A stretch of DNA of 64,000 nt, taken from positions 23,165,708 to 23,229,707 of the forward strand of contig OZ025255.1 in NCBI GenBank assembly GCA_964019135.1, read 5' to 3'. Origin of the DNA: Arenicola marina (Eukaryota; Annelida; Polychaeta; Arenicolidae). Every line of letters starts with the position of its first letter. The stretch's first letter is position 1. Below, one piece after another: positions 22,810 through 35,644 of the stretch. The notes beneath the pieces are model-generated. The model worked only from the letters and a program-made list of their open reading frames with translations. It was not told the origin of the DNA and searched no databases. The translations under genes were made by a program, and so were the position numbers.

Positions 22810-25800
22810 GTGGGCTTTTAGCGACCGTTAGAGTTAATGCTATTGTACAAGTTAACACGACCATCAACTCGCAATAATAAATAATCAATAGCACACGTAT
22901 TCCATCGCGCAGGCATTTTGGACTAAAATGACGTTTTCGTAGAATGAGGCTTCGCACCAGAATCTCGTTATGGCGGACTTTTCCATGTCGGGCTGAACGT
23001 TTCCGTCCACGCGCCTTAAGGGTCTCCAACGTCTACCAGCAAGCTGAATCGATTCGGAAAACTTTCCTAATGTTATCTTTTGTATATGCCTTATTTAGCT
23101 TACCGTATATGGTGGCTGCGAAAACTTATTTCCTAATCCATAGAGAGATTGCCCGCGACGTAAGTGCTGAGCCCAATCACTGGCGGAATGGTTCTCCATT
23201 GGGCCATTATCATCGTTTTATTAACACTTATACCAAGAATATCGGCGCCATCGTCTCAGTGAGAACAATGATGTCGTCCTTAGTAGTAAACTAGCCGAAA
23301 CTTTTTATATATATCCAATATGCGGGACGAGATTTGATTATCACACTAATCCCTTGAGGTAAACAGCCTACTACTGTGGCCCTTTCACGTTACTTTTTTT
23401 TCCTTTTTATCTGTTTCTGTATAGTTATGAAGTTCTATCTGTATCTGTGTAGTTGTGAAGTTCTATTTCAGGTTAGCATATAAGCTTCAGCTTCTGCTGT
23501 TGTCTATGTAATATATGTTTGCTTACTTGCGATGCAAACATTTGGACGTAACACATTACGGACGGTTCACTGGCTGAATGGTTACATAAGTAACATACCG
23601 AGAGACATAGTCAGACTAATATAGTGTTATATCGATGATTCTGGTCCGTTTAATGTCTAGCAATTATCATATTATATTATGACAACGAGCAGTACAGAAA
23701 AACGCAAGTCGACGTCACCAACGGTCTTTACACAGAACATTCCAGAAGGTCAACTCGATAATGTAGAATTATAATGAGATTTAGCATTTAGATGTCTGCT
23801 CGTCATTGCGAACCACTTAGAATAAATATTGCTTATGCAAAATAAGTCAATAATGGCAGAGAACCCGGTCTAGTTTATCAAATGCCTCTCGCCGTATTTG
23901 AAGGATCAGAAACAAAAAGGCGGCTTCACAATAGAAACTGTAATGGATATGCATGATATAAGGATCATTAACATGCACGACATATGTACCATACAACAAA
24001 CAAGCTGATGTGATAGCTCAACATGTTGTTTCTCTGATATTCGCCTCGCCACGGACTATCTAACAATTCCCCTTTTAATATCAGAACAATTCAGTTTAAT
24101 ATGAGGGACACAGCAGAAAAACAATGTTTGCAATGTTGCGTATTTGTGTCCTTTTCTGAATTTGTCTTGCTATGGGTATATATTGATACTGAAGATGACC
24201 ACGTAAGAATGAAGCGCAGCTAAAAAAAAACGAAAAAAACCTGTGAATCGGGAATCACCAAGAATAAGGGAGAGTAATACCGAATCTCCAAGCTGATGAC
24301 TGCTCAAGAGGGAGCGCGAAAAGACACACCTTAAGGGTGATATCGCGAACATCGATGAATTTACAGACTGCTATAACGGATCGCGTTAAATGTTTGTCAG
24401 CTTAATGTACGGAAGTAGAACTATCATTACTGTACCTAAAAATAAGATGGATATAAACGTGTATGGATATATTCTTGGTACGCTATGGTATAAGAATCAT
24501 GTAGTGGCCTTCAAATGGGCTTGAATTTGTGTGATTATTATGGAGGAATAACATTCAATGATGGGTACTTGCATTTGCTCAAGCAATTCTATTAAGCGTC
24601 AGTAATTGCCCCTTTGAGGTAAACTATCACATACGGATGTGTCGTTTTAATAATGTTTTATGCTTAGTCAAATACGAATACATACAACACATATATTGAC
24701 ATATGCTGTTGTTGTATTGACCTGAGCTGTTCAATGAAATGGAAAATCGATTTGCCACATATGTGTTTCTGTGTACTCTATGTAATGGAGTGTAGCAGCT
24801 TATTCTAAAAGATACTTTATAAAAAAAACATATTGATAAATCTGTCATAATTCCCGTTTTAATTATTGTCCCTTTGTGTGGCATTTTGTGATATGAAAAA
24901 CCTGCGTAAAACTGAAAAGACACAGGAGCGTACATTGATTGATTTAAGAGGAAGATTTTATAATTAAGGAAAACAGCGGGCAAACCGTTGCAATACATTG
25001 AACGATTGCCCGGTTTAACACTATATGTTTACGAGTGTTGCAACAACATTTGGTCCGGTTACCTTCATGACTTCTTTAGTTAATAGGTAAGCAAATTGCA
25101 CGTTAGAAAATGGGCCAATGCTATGTATGCTACGGGATAAGGCAACGTCTTATGGCCAACATTAGGTGAAGTATTAAGGCAGCAAGCTAAGGAATTTGGT
25201 CAACAAGGAAAGAAAGTCAGTCACATCTGCTAAGAAATTTCAAAACAATTATATCAACCTCGAATGTGTTATTGAATCACTGTATTGCTTGCCCATTATG
25301 CAACATAGCAAATGATTTAATCCTTTCAGTTCAAAGAGACGATGAAATGGTTGTTGTATTTTCATTATCATATGTACCTTTATCTTGTCAGTTCATATCA
25401 GTTTATCATTCTAGGTCAATAGCACTTGTGTGTGTGTTTTTTTTTAACTTTCATATACTGACGTTAAATTTACTTTATTTTATTTTATCTTAACAGATAT
25501 TGATTATAATAAACTATGCTTCGAAACCCGTTGGAGCGTACTTCGTGGTTAATGATATATAAAGCTTGGCTAATTGTTAGATCGATTGAGATATGAGATC
25601 ATGCTGGAAAACTATGTCAGACAATTTAGGTAAAAATGTATAATAGTTGGTTAATTGAATTGAAAACTCACCGGCGATGTACTGTATTGACAAATGAAAA
25701 CCATGAAGGATATTGCATGGGTCTAAGGGAAACCAATTACGAATACCATGCGCTGCCTTCGCTTTCTATATTAGGTAAGACTGCTGCTATGAAGTGCGCC

Positions 25801-26390
25801 TTAATGAAATTCCTGACGTGCACCTTGTTCTGGTCAAGTAATTAATTTGGTACTACTGTTTGGTACTACAAGCGTGGTGCTGAATTTGAACGCTGAATGT
25901 TGAACGCTAACCACGAAGAATATTGGAAAGGCGAGCTTTAGTTTCAGGCTGATTAACTGACGTTTCTACATTGGCCTGAAATGTGTTAATGGCACATTAT
26001 GCAATAGACCGTTCCAGGGGAAATTCTGGCAGGCGCGTGTTTCGGGTAGCTCTACCTCGCTCGGTGCTGCATAAGGCGAGTACTGACGTATAGCTGCATA
26101 ATTTTCATCAGTTTATCATAGGTCAACAAAAAAATAAAAACCCACTTTGTACATATAAATATCTTGACTATCAAAAAATATCATTTTACGAACGAGATGG
26201 AGGCATAAAAGCAGGCTGTCACAACGCTGCGCGTGGCAGGAAAGCGGCCATATACTCTGTTTTTGCTGCTGTTCTTCAGTGCGGAAATAATGATCGTTCT
26301 GGTGTCTATTTTGTCTAGATATCTTACAGATCTGATTCAGGGATATATGTTGTACAGATTACATAACTTGGTTCCATATGTGTACTAATT
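22810..26390 (+). repeat. Non-coding modules re-used in copy B
   Basis: 22810-24960 matches 54730-56935 and 24963-26390 matches both 53276-54690 and 57073-58540. The junction around 24956-24966 is continuous here (TTTTATAATTAAGGAAAA), whereas copy B has minisatellite sequence at that point. No coding motif found; frames shared between copies are interrupted by indels. Confidence 0.8.
24235..24390. repeat. Dispersed repeat, also at 32710-32855 and 56215-56360
   Basis: Blocks GTGAATCGGGAATCACCAAG, AATCTCCAAG, CTCAAGA-GGAGCGCGAAAA and TATAACGGATCGCG occur at all three places. The copy at 32710-32855 lies inside intron 5 of the sulfotransferase gene and is more diverged, so the family was dispersed before the segmental duplication. 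Confidence 0.7.
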
Positions 26391-26954
26391 ATACCTTGTT
26401 ATAAAGTTATGGACCGGTGTACACTGTCTTTTCAATACGAACCCGAGTGCACTGAAGTGGCCTTGTTGCGTAGCAACCAGGAATGTCGAACGGGAAGGCG
26501 AACAGATAAGACTGTTAAACTCTTCTTAATCTAGTGAAATGTAAGCTGTGATTTCATTATATAATATGACGCTTACAGGAATGTTTATGGAGAGATCTTG
26601 TTTGTTCTGTGAATAACAATGCCATAGAACAAACCTTCTCCTGACACGTGGAAGCCGGGCATCTGAACTAACTCCATAGGCATGCATGGTAAGCATGACG
26701 ATAGATGTCGCTTGTGGTATCTGGAACGGTTTATATTGCGGCGCATGTTTTCGGGCCTGGGTGGCCGCCTGGGTTCGATCGGTAAATGGTTCGGCCTAAT
26801 TACGGGCGAGATATCTCATTCGCGCATACCGCGACCCGCCTTATGCAGCATTGCTTGTATTAATGCTATATGCGTGTCATTAGCATTAGCATCGGCGATA
26901 CATCGACAACGGGAAAACCGAAAGGTCGCATCAATAGTGTCTGTCGATATCTTG

Positions 26955-27172
26955 TCAGCTGTCCAATACATGTTGGCATGTTAGAGTTATGGATACTGTT
27001 GAACTATCTGTGATGGGGTGTGACTTGCTGTGGAAAAAACTATAGGTGGGGATGTAAAATGACAGCTGGTCCAGTGCATGTTGGCTTGTTGGATTTATGG
27101 ATACTTTTGAACTATCTGTGATGGGGTGTGTGACTTGCTGTGGATAAAACTATAGGTAGGGATGTGGAATGA
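26955..27172 (+). repeat. 108-bp direct repeat upstream of the CHST15-like start
   Basis: Two tandem units, each with ATGTTGGC-TGTT, TATGGATACT-TTGAACTATC, TGTGATGGGGTGTGACTTGC and AACTATAGGT-GGGATGT. They lie directly before the first exon, ending about 90 bp before the ATG, and recur at 59143-59359 in copy B. They could be part of the promoter or 5' UTR. Confidence 0.8.
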
Positions 27173-27259
27173 CTGAGCTGGCACGGAGCAGTACAACTCG
27201 TTTACATCACTTCAAGCTAGAACGTGAGATTGCACCATCTTATCTCTGCGAAAACGGCA

Positions 27260-27472
27260 ATGAGACGACGGAACTACCTGGCTCTTGTCCTTGTGGCTTG
27301 TATGTCAATGTTGTTTCTTGGGGTTCTCTTTCCTAGTAGCGTCGTGAAGACTGCAGGGCGCCATGGGGACAGGCGCAGCATCCAGACAGCAGGGACAACT
27401 CCACGAACGGGTCTCGTGCACGGAAACTTCTCACTTACGGTCACCAATGACGACATCGACGCGTTCAGGGTG
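27260..27472 (+). CDS. CHST15-like exon 1
   Basis: ATG at 27260 to donor GTAAGT at 27473; 71 codons, phase 0. Codes the short basic cytosolic tail, the transmembrane anchor (YLALVLVACMSMLFLGVLF) and the start of the stem. The N-glycosylation motif NFS (in GNFSLTVTND) is in the luminal part. Confidence 0.88.
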
Positions 27473-30400
27473 GTAAGTCGAATCATATCGCATATCACGT
27501 CTTGCGTTATCGCGTAGTTATCGTTATCGTGAAATATCACATCAGCTCCTTCCTTTACCTCAGCAACTTTCAATATTGCCAGTCGCACATAGGCTCATTA
27601 ATAAGCGCAGATGTCACTAAATAAATGCAAAGAACAGGTATATATATATTCACGTTAAACACATTTTTAACTCATATGTACGGTACCCATTAAAATAACC
27701 GGTATCGGTACATGTAAACCTCTAAATTTGTAGTCCTGGTGTCACCACAGTTTTTGTAGTGCTGGGTCACAGTGGATTATGGATATGACAAATTCGGCAC
27801 CTACCCCCCCCACCCCCTCCCACCCCCACACACACACCATCCTCAACCCACTGCAAGTCAGTCATTAGTTTAATGTTCCTAACGTAAGTTTAGATGGTTA
27901 GTCAGTCGACACTCTAGAACTCATTACCCAGTGTGATCAATGACGAAGGCATTAAACCTGTTGAAGCAGTACATTACATTATCTGATCAGGGACATCCCC
28001 GGCCTCTTCTGTCCCAGAGTTAATTTACAAAACCACATATGCATGTTCCACAGGTGCATTCATCATAGAAGTAGAAACCTCTCCATATCTGCTGGCCTGT
28101 ATTTACATGCCCATGTACACCATCTTCCGCTCCCGTGACGGCGTGACCCGCATAATGTCCTGTCATGATTGACTGATATTAGGCCAGGGGGAATTAATAG
28201 GTTGCGCCCCGCCGAAAGTACAGTTATATGGGTGACAATAGGGGTGTTTAAACCTAAAATATTTTTCGCTCTGCGAATTCATAACCGTAATTTTCTTTTC
28301 TTTTATGAAACGTATCTTAAGACTATATTCTCTCTTTGGCACTGCCCTTACGGCCTGAATTGGCTTCTCCTTTAATACACACATCGTTTTCATATATATC
28401 GGATGCATAATCGAAGAGAGCAAATCCGTTAGCGTTTAAGTACTTAAACCACGTCATCCTCTTTCCTTCAAGACGTTACCGCCTACCTTACCTGGCTTCA
28501 AAAATCCTTGTTGGATCGAGGAGGTGTCGGAAACTTGGAATCCAAGTAAACGGCTGTACCCGTGTCCTCTGTTCAAGCCCAGGTTGGGTGAGGTGGCCAT
28601 ACCAACCAGGAAAGCGTTTAGCGCGATGACCAAAGTGATGCGAGCGAGGTACCATAGAGGTAAAGTATTAGGGATTTATTTCTCTCGACATGAAGTGCCA
28701 TATTAATAAATATTTAGTGAAACATGGGATTAGGGTCAACAGTTTCGCGATTCAAGTCCAGGTATTGTGAGCCGCAGTTCCTGCTCTTCGCAAAGCTCCC
28801 CCTAAAGTGACCCATCCGGTGCAACATACGTATCTGCGGATTGGTGTGTATGCTTATATTGAAGGTCCTCCCGCCGATTCTGCAACGATGCATCGACGAC
28901 ATACGAATACATACTGGACAGAGATTTAATCCTAATTTCTATACGATTTGTGATAGGAGTTGATAATAAGAAGTGTTCTATCTTCGACCTTACCTACCGA
29001 CCGCCAGTACCCAATTATTGATGCAGCGATTTGTGTGTGTCATGGCGTGATATTTCTCAAAAGACATACACAGTAAAAGATCTTCTGTATTCGTCGGGTC
29101 ATTAAGCGTGATTTGCTAAATGCTAGTTCATTTGACACATCTTCGATGGAGTTAAGTTTATGTCGCTGAGCAGGCTACCTCAGTGTTTGAACGTCATTTT
29201 CGTCATTTGCGTTGGAACATGAGCGGTATATAAGCATGCCCATGATGCTGGCAACAGATTGTTCGATAAATCGCAGTGTATTCCATATGTTACATTGTCT
29301 CAGCAACGACAATAATTTCTGCCTGGAACTCCTTCGAAGAAGATAAAGCCCCGAACCAATACGGTTTTTAGATTCGCTTGCCTCTCCATCACGCCAACTC
29401 TCCACTCCTCTGTCTTTATACCCCTGTGCAGCCTTCCGTCATAAGAAACACGACCTTCGACCACTAATATTCGAACGTCCAGTTCCTAACGCGAAACCAC
29501 TATATTCTTTTCTGAAATCCAACTTATTCAGTATCCAGTATAGATATAGACATATACCGGACAATGAATTAGTCCGATTTATATATATACATATTTTTTA
29601 TTATTCACATAATCATGTTCTACATATACCTAATTAGATTCTTCCTATGTCATGTATTACTTTATGATGGATGTTTGACAGCATTTGTTGATTTATTTCA
29701 TTGATTACAAGCATTTATTCGATCAGTTTCACAAATTAATACACATGCCACCGTAATAATTAATGTCGTACTTCTTACTTTTCGGTAACATATTTATGAA
29801 GGGTGTTGTTAAGAAGAAATAAGGGGGAGCGGTCATGTACATTCTTTGTTCTTGCCAGTGTTGTTGTTTTTGTCCTTTTTTATTGGGGGGGGGGGGGATT
29901 TAGTTTTTAATCATATCCAGATCTGCTCTGTCAGTTCACAAATGTCACAATTTGGGATGGTACATACATCACAATAGTGGTCAATATAGTATTATTTTGC
30001 GTAGCGACTAAAACAGAGAACACTGTGTGGTGTGACCTAGCTTGTAGCTATTTCTGGAGTAGAATTTTATTTCTTTTATTTTTAGAGTTGTGGTTATGTG
30101 GGGTAGAGTGTGGGTTTAACGACATTGAAGAGAGTTCAGTGTGTGTGTGCATGCTATCAAAGGTCAACACACACAACCCACCGCCGTCAGACAGCTGTCG
30201 ATATATCTCTTTCATTTTGTTCAAAATCTGTTGATGTTGGTGAACGGTTTGCGCTATGTTCTTGGGTTCTATATTTGGGAAGCGAATAACAGAAAGCCCA
30301 GCACCAACTCTAAGCCATATACTCTAGTGCAATATGACAAAGCGCAATCCAGACTTATCGACGTGACCCGCCGTGACGTTACTAAGTGATGTGACCGGCT

Positions 30401-33400
30401 GTGACGTCACCAAACGACGTGACATGCAGGAACATCATCAATTCTGTTGTTAAATATCAAAATGTTTACATCTTTTAAGATTTCTCACTAGCTATAGTTC
30501 ATGACGCTATTCTGGCTTTTTAAACGTATGTAGATTTATTACATAAATTCAACAACAAAAACTGCATGACAAAAAGGTGTCAGAGTAGGTAGAAGTGCGA
30601 ACGAATGTATCTATAAATAAAGAAAACACATTCAGTTTTAAGATAACTGACCAATCATTGCATAATTCTTCACTATGGGGATATCACACTGGAACTATAT
30701 TTGGACTGGAAGAAGGGAAATTGTAGAAAGAGCTACCCCTTCATCTACAAATTAAAATGCGTAAGTAACGATCACCAAACTTGCCAACTTAGGTAATCGC
30801 TAATCTCCAGGAATTCCCGGATGCCAAACGCAGAGATCGGAAAAGACATGCCCCCATTTCCCCAAATAACATGGTGCCGTGTCCGCATAGGTATCAAGCG
30901 AGGTTTCTATACATGTTTCTTGTTAAATGTGACCCGCAAAACACTTCAAAAACCGATGCAACGTCGCCATCTTGCGTCAAAGCGACGTAGAACGCCGGAT
31001 GCAAGAGGTTGGTGGCGGAAATGACCATAGCGCACCCCCCTCCCTCTCGCCCCCTCACTAAATTAGGATGCGATTATAGCGGTTCGTCCCTTACTTGATC
31101 ATATGTGGCATATATTAATCGCACCCATTTTCTTTCTCCATAGGGGAAAGGTGGAGAATTAGGTGCTTTCCTTATTTCTTTCTGCTCGGATTCACTAAAA
31201 GTGGAACGACGGAAATACATCGCGTTCTGAAGAATTACGCTACGGATTTTGCAAGCCCTGCAGCAAAAGAACCGCAGTACTGGGACCGGCGGAGAGCCAA
31301 ATTGCAGAACGAGACATGCGGTTAGTACATATTGTAGGAAGCCAAAATCTACCTGATCGCGCTTACTTTGAATCTGGTATAACCGTACTAAACTATTTGC
31401 CGATCGCTTTCTCGCGTGTCCCACATCCGCATGAGTATATTTCGTACATGCGACTACACAGTGTACGTTGGAATGAGCAGGAGCTTTGTTTCGGTCACAT
31501 ATTATGTATGTGATTATGTGTATTAGGCTGATTATGTAGCATATCGTTACATTGAACTCTTTTTGCTGGAAAGAATTAAAGTTCCGTTCATTTTTTGGCA
31601 GATGGCAAGATATTACCACTGTTTGCCCGTTACACTGATATGTTTGACGCGGCGGCTGAAAAGATCAGGACGACTCCAACCTTGGGGCCTCATGGAGAAG
31701 AGGTGTACACATCAATTACAGGTGGGTTAAGATTATGTAGCACTCATATCAGGAGCGTATCTCTTTGCAAAAGGGAGCGCCCGAATCCATGTTGCAGAAA
31801 TGTGTACCGCCTAAGGATAATGGCTGAATGAAAATAAATGCACAAGGTATAGAATTGACTTTTTATCAGTCGAGGAAAGTACATTGACATTGATTGATTA
31901 TAAATAAATGATTTTACTAAAGTAAATTCTGACAAAGTAATCAAGGGGTCGTTGCCGAAATCAATTTCATCCTTGATACTGAATTTTGTTAATGTTTGTA
32001 CGCTGCAGGCGACTTTTCACCGTCCACAATATCCCTTGACTTGGGTTGGACCAGCAGATCCGCCAATACTGGTCTCCCAGGTCCAGCACATACTACGGCC
32101 AATTACATCCATAACCTTAACCCCAAGACAAAGTTCATTATCATCATGCGAGATCCAGTGGAAAGGTGGGTAGTCAGGTTTACAATTACAATGAATCCAT
32201 TGGAAAGTCATTGCAGATTTGATTAACAAAATATTTAAGAAATAATACGCCGTCAAGTAAATATAAAAAAATAAAATATTTCGGATTCAATATTAGTAGT
32301 AAGCTTAGAGTGATGTGATACATTTGATTAGCTTATTTTTCGATTTTCGGGTTTGAAAGCTATTGATATTGATGAATCTCGACGGTGATACACAAGTTCT
32401 ATGAGCAACGTTCCGAGGAAAAAAACTTTTTGTCGGTGATAGCTGTGTATTCTCTAAATGTCCCGGACAGTTTGTTACTGGAATTTGGTCTCCCATTTAT
32501 GCCCTGTTGACATAAGGGAATCAAGTTTCCGCATCCTTAGCATTACGAGCCATTAATAGAACAGAGACGGGTTCACCTTATTAGGAACCTTGTCACATTA
32601 ACTGGTTGGTGATAACCATTCACAGCGCAACTCATGCAAGGTCGCCTGTCCGCGAATGTCAGCCATAGTGACTTACGGGAGCCCACGAATGGGGGGCGTG
32701 GGGTAATCCCGCTTGTGAATCGCGAATCCCCAAGAATTAGGGACAGAAATACTGAATCTCTAAGATAAGGACTACTCAAGACTGGGCGCGAAAAAAACAC
32801 CCTAAGGAGGACATATCGAGGCATTTACAGCCTGCTATAACGGATCGCGCTAAATAGAGAGAGGGTCTTCGCGTTGAATCAGGAACTGTACGGATAAAGA
32901 TCCGCAAAAATTGCCAACAGCTAATTGTGACTCTCTAAGAATTCCTGGATGCCAATCGCGGGGATCGGAAAAGGTAATCGTTCCCCTCACTATTGGGTAA
33001 AGCGGCACAACAAGTTTCCAAAACACGGACCCTTCGCATCTCTAGATATACAATGTACAGTCTCAGAACCTTGTTTTCTGTAACGATTTAAGTGCAGCAG
33101 ACGCTTGAGCGATGGGCCGTCTACGGCGCTATCGTCAGTACGTATATCAACCGGAACTCAATGGACAAAATCTGCACGAACTGAGACTGCTTACCTGGGG
33201 GCGCCGATGCTCAGACACCGTGTCTTTGTCAACTAGGAAGTCAGATAACGTATATCATCAATGTGTCAAGATATTATGGTATGGAACTGCATTCATTTTC
33301 AAGGTTACTTGTAGATGGTCGTTTTCCTTGTAAATATGTGAACATCATATACTAATCAAACAGGACCATTTCACAGATTTTACTCCAATCATCGCATGAC

Positions 33401-35644
33401 TCAGAGATTGAATAAAGCTGGCAGCATGAAGTCGGCAGTGCTGGCTTCGCCGTTGGAGGCCGCCAACACGAGTGTGATCAAAATGCAACAATGCGAACTT
33501 AAGACAGGCACACATGGTTGCGCTTATACGGTGGGTTTTCATCGCACGTATATACACAACGCTATGACTCTAACATTAATGTGAAGAGAAACACGCATAT
33601 TGCCATTAGACTAGTTATTAGATACGGGCATTTGACCTATAATCAATACCTGGTGCCCGGAAAGGGGGGTTGGGGTACTAAATACATTGCTGGATATGGT
33701 GGGGGGGGGTCTGCCATAAAGCCCCCCCCCACTTGTCAGCTCTAAATTCCGCTCGGTAAGGGCGTTGCACCGCCAAAATCCTCTCGATCGGGGGGATTTA
33801 CCGCCAAAATCCGTTCAGAAGGGGGTATTTTTTCGCGGTAACCGGTTGTTGTAACTCTATGAACGCACATGTTCAAAGCCCCTCCCACCGGCCGCAAGTT
33901 TTTTTAATATTGGGGTATCTTTTCACCATAAATGTCCGCGGTATCTTTTTCATCACAAATAACCGCTCACTCAGGCCCCAATGCACCCGGAAACCGCCCC
34001 ATTAGATTTGTATAATAGTGCCCCCAGCCTCCCCCGGGGACTTGGTGATGACTAGATGTTGTCACGGCAAGGGATATCTCGTGACCCAGTTTTGCCTTCA
34101 TACGTACAAGAACAGAACAACATACGATGTTCTCATTATATGCAGAATGACGGGACGATGTTTCAATACCTGACTCGTGGGTTGTATCACGTCTACATCA
34201 AAGACTGGCTGACGGTTTTCCCGCGGGAACAATTCCTTATCTTGTCCAACGAGGATTTTAAAGTCAACCGGTTAGATAACATTCAACGGATCTTCTCTTT
34301 CCTGGATTTAGGTAAGTTTTAATGTTCGTGTAGACATGTTGTAGGCATGGTGACATTGTCATTAGATGTACATATGGTGAAAGGTTTATAAATTTCTTGG
34401 TTGAAAGCAAAATATGTGCTGTGGACGGCAGAATCACACCGCAGTATGATTACTTTACATCCGTGTCTATCAAGGGGCGCGCAGTAGTGGACTATCTCGT
34501 CACTACACGTGACTGCCTGGCCAACTTTCAAACCTGTAAAGCACATAGGTTGAATGTTATATGTAGAAATTTAACCAATAAACAATGGGCAAATTCCCTG
34601 ACAATTCCATAATAGACGCCAATTACAGCTTCTGTGAGACCGTCTATACTGCATTTGAGAGATAAATCCAGAAGAAATTAATCAGGTAACCTCTCAGTTA
34701 TGTCAGATGCTTTACGAAGAAATCGATCGAGTCACCCCCAGGGAAGCCATCAAAGAGAATCAAAAGCGAGGAATGTCATACTGGAGTGATGACCTAGCAA
34801 TACAATGGAACGATCTTAGCTCAACAGAAAAAAACGTATCTTAGTCAAAAGGGATGTAGACGTACGACACGACTATCCAATGAAAGATACATATGTGCTC
34901 AACCTAAGTCTGACCGACGTGTTAAAAAAAATACGAGGCAGCATCAGCAGCAAATTCATGATTCAGCAAATTCTGCAGCAAATTCAAGATATTGTACAGC
35001 TAGATGTTAATGAGCCGCGTTGATTCTGTAAAACATATGAACGTCTCGGCCCAACACGAAATAAAAAGAATATAGCAATGGGGGTATATACGGGAATCAG
35101 TGACACAGGTACTGGTAACATGAATAACGTTCTACAGAATGATATAAGTAGCTCATACAAAGACAATAATAAGGAGTGGGCTCGTATTTTAACTCAAATT
35201 GAAATTACTTCTATGGACGAACGATTAGTATAGGGCGATGATACTTATATACCTTGTGGTGGTGTTTTGGACGATGAGACGTTACAAGCTTTAAACGAAG
35301 ATATAAGCATAAATGAGGTAAAATCCATTGTAAAGAGATCAAATAACGGAAAAAAACCCGGATATCGATGGGCTGCAAAATTGTGAGCAATAGCAATGCA
35401 TGTGATGAACCTCCTTATATATTATTGTATATGTTATATTTTGTTCACAGAACCGCTTAGTCCGTCACAAATGGCTGCTGTGGAGAAGGAGCAAGAAGAG
35501 CTAAGGTTGGCACCACCTTCGTCACATCCGAGAATGAGCAAAGAAGCTGAGGCGATTCTGCGGGAATTCTATCGTCCCCATATTAAGGAGCTGGTTACCC
35601 TCCTCGGTGATGAGTTGTTTGATTGGACAAAGACTTGGACTTAG
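27260..35644 (+). CDS. CHST15-like carbohydrate sulfotransferase, eight exons
   Basis: Eight exons (27260-27472, 28473-28659, 31144-31320, 31602-31721, 32009-32165, 33377-33530, 34056-34311, 35451-35644) with GT-AG borders and consistent phases give 1,458 bases: 485 residues and a stop. Residues 6-24 are a hydrophobic signal anchor after MRRRN, giving a type II Golgi protein. FTKSGTTEIHRVLK (about 150-163) is the 5'-phosphosulfate loop for PAPS, with Lys152; IIIMRDPVERFYSN (about 276-289) is the 3'-phosphate-binding motif. The end, RMSKEAEAILREFYRPHIKE and LVTLLGDELFDW, is typical of the GalNAc 4-sulfate 6-O-sulfotransferase (CHST15) family, which moves sulfate from PAPS to chondroitin sulfate. 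Human CHST15 is somewhat longer (561). The exact acceptor sugar here is not provable. The GTG-start extension at 27224 is ignored. Confidence 0.88.
27780..27850. repeat. C-rich/CA simple repeat in intron 1
   Basis: CCCCCCCACCCCCTCCCACC with CACACACA; longer and different in the second copy (60008-60060). Confidence 0.85.
28473..28659 (+). CDS. CHST15-like exon 2
   Basis: Acceptor CTTTCCTTCAAG, donor G|GTAAAG; 187 bases, phase 0 in and 1 out. Reads TLPPTLPGFKNPCWIEEVSE and CPLFKPRLGEVAIPTRKAF, matching the stem-to-catalytic transition of CHST15-type proteins. Confidence 0.88.
28660..31143. other. Intron 2 of the CHST15-like gene
   Basis: No gene seen. Copy A matches copy B up to 30405 (63960-64000). 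It holds a G run at about 29884-29898. Minus-strand frames near 29175-29405 have no motif. Confidence 0.55.
31144..31320 (+). CDS. CHST15-like exon 3 (PAPS 5'-loop)
   Basis: Acceptor TTTCTTTCTCCATAG, donor GTTAGT. Frame continues RCFPYFFLLGFTKSGTTEIH, RVLKNYATDFASPAAKEPQY, WDRRRAKLQNETC. K-SGTT is the 5'-phosphosulfate binding loop; KEPQYW is the KEPHWW-like motif of the family. Confidence 0.9.
31602..31721 (+). CDS. CHST15-like exon 4
   Basis: Acceptor TTTTTTGGCAG, donor G|GTGGGT; 120 bases, phase kept at 1. Reads LPLFARYTDMFDAAAEKIRT and GEEVYTSITG. Confidence 0.85.
32009..32165 (+). CDS. CHST15-like exon 5 (PAPS 3'-loop)
   Basis: Acceptor CGCTGCAG, donor AG|GTGGGT. Reads GDFSPSTISLDLGW, the D-SPS motif of the family, and ends in KTKFIIIMRDPVE(R), the 3'-phosphate-binding strand; the final Arg codon is split with exon 6. 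Confidence 0.9.
33377..33530 (+). CDS. CHST15-like exon 6
   Basis: Acceptor CCATTTCACAG, donor ACG|GTGGGT. It completes RDPVER and continues FYSNHRMTQRLNKAGSMKSA and ANTSVIKMQQCELKTGTHGC. The Ser after RFY fits the PAPS-binding Ser of the 3'-loop motif. Confidence 0.82.
33650..33860. repeat. G/C-rich repeat, inverted relative of 47170-47310
   Basis: GGTACTAAATACATTGCTGG, a G run, AAGCCCCCCCCC, then TTTACCGCCAAAATCCG and GGGGGTATTTTTTC. The same blocks occur on the opposite strand at about 47180-47290. A non-autonomous transposon family in intron 6 is likely. Confidence 0.6.
34056..34311 (+). CDS. CHST15-like exon 7
   Basis: Best acceptor GATGACTAG just before 34056 (phase 0), although its pyrimidine tract is poor; donor TTAG|GTAAGT. 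Reads TRGLYHVYIKDWLTVFPREQ and FLILSNEDFKVNRLDNIQRI, followed by FSFLDLG. These match the GLYxxYLxDWLxVF and QFLILRxED blocks of CHST15. Confidence 0.87.
34590..35390 (+). mobile_element. LINE fragment (endonuclease-RT linker), intron 7
   Basis: Plus-strand segments read QLCQMLYEEIDRVTPREAIK and KRGMSYWSDDLAIQWNDLSS, then ERLGPTRNKK and LNEDISINEVKSIVKRSNNG followed by KKPG. This is the region between endonuclease and reverse transcriptase of CR1/Jockey/Rex-type LINEs, where W-(N/D)-(E/D)-L and A-NGKSPG motifs are usual. It carries stops and frame changes and ends just before the RT core. Confidence 0.75.
35451..35644 (+). CDS. CHST15-like exon 8 (C-terminus)
   Basis: Acceptor TTTTGTTCACAG; 64 codons and TAG at 35642. 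Ends ELVTLLGDELFDWTKTWT. Preceded by a 1.1-kb intron that holds a LINE fragment. Confidence 0.9.

Larger units (their letters stand above)
11578..30405 (+). repeat. Segmental duplication, copy A
   Basis: Collinear and same-strand match to 43128-64000. Anchors: 11640-13345 with 43190-44828; 17510-18010 with 45590-46046; 18011-19950 with 50609-52160; minisatellite 19960-21350 with 52680-53275; 22810-24960 with 54730-56935; 24963-27500 with 57073-59700; 27500-30405 with 59700-64000. Identity looks like a few percent divergence plus many indels. Copy B ends at the window edge, so the true right boundary of A is not seen. Confidence 0.9.

Noticed and set aside
22800-22880. A-box-like TAGTTCAGTGG suggesting a tRNA or tRNA-SINE
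   Set aside because: No B box follows and copy B lacks the A-box part; at most a SINE scrap.
31074-31619. 181-codon minus-strand frame
   Set aside because: Antisense of CHST15-like exons 3 and 4 and the intron between.
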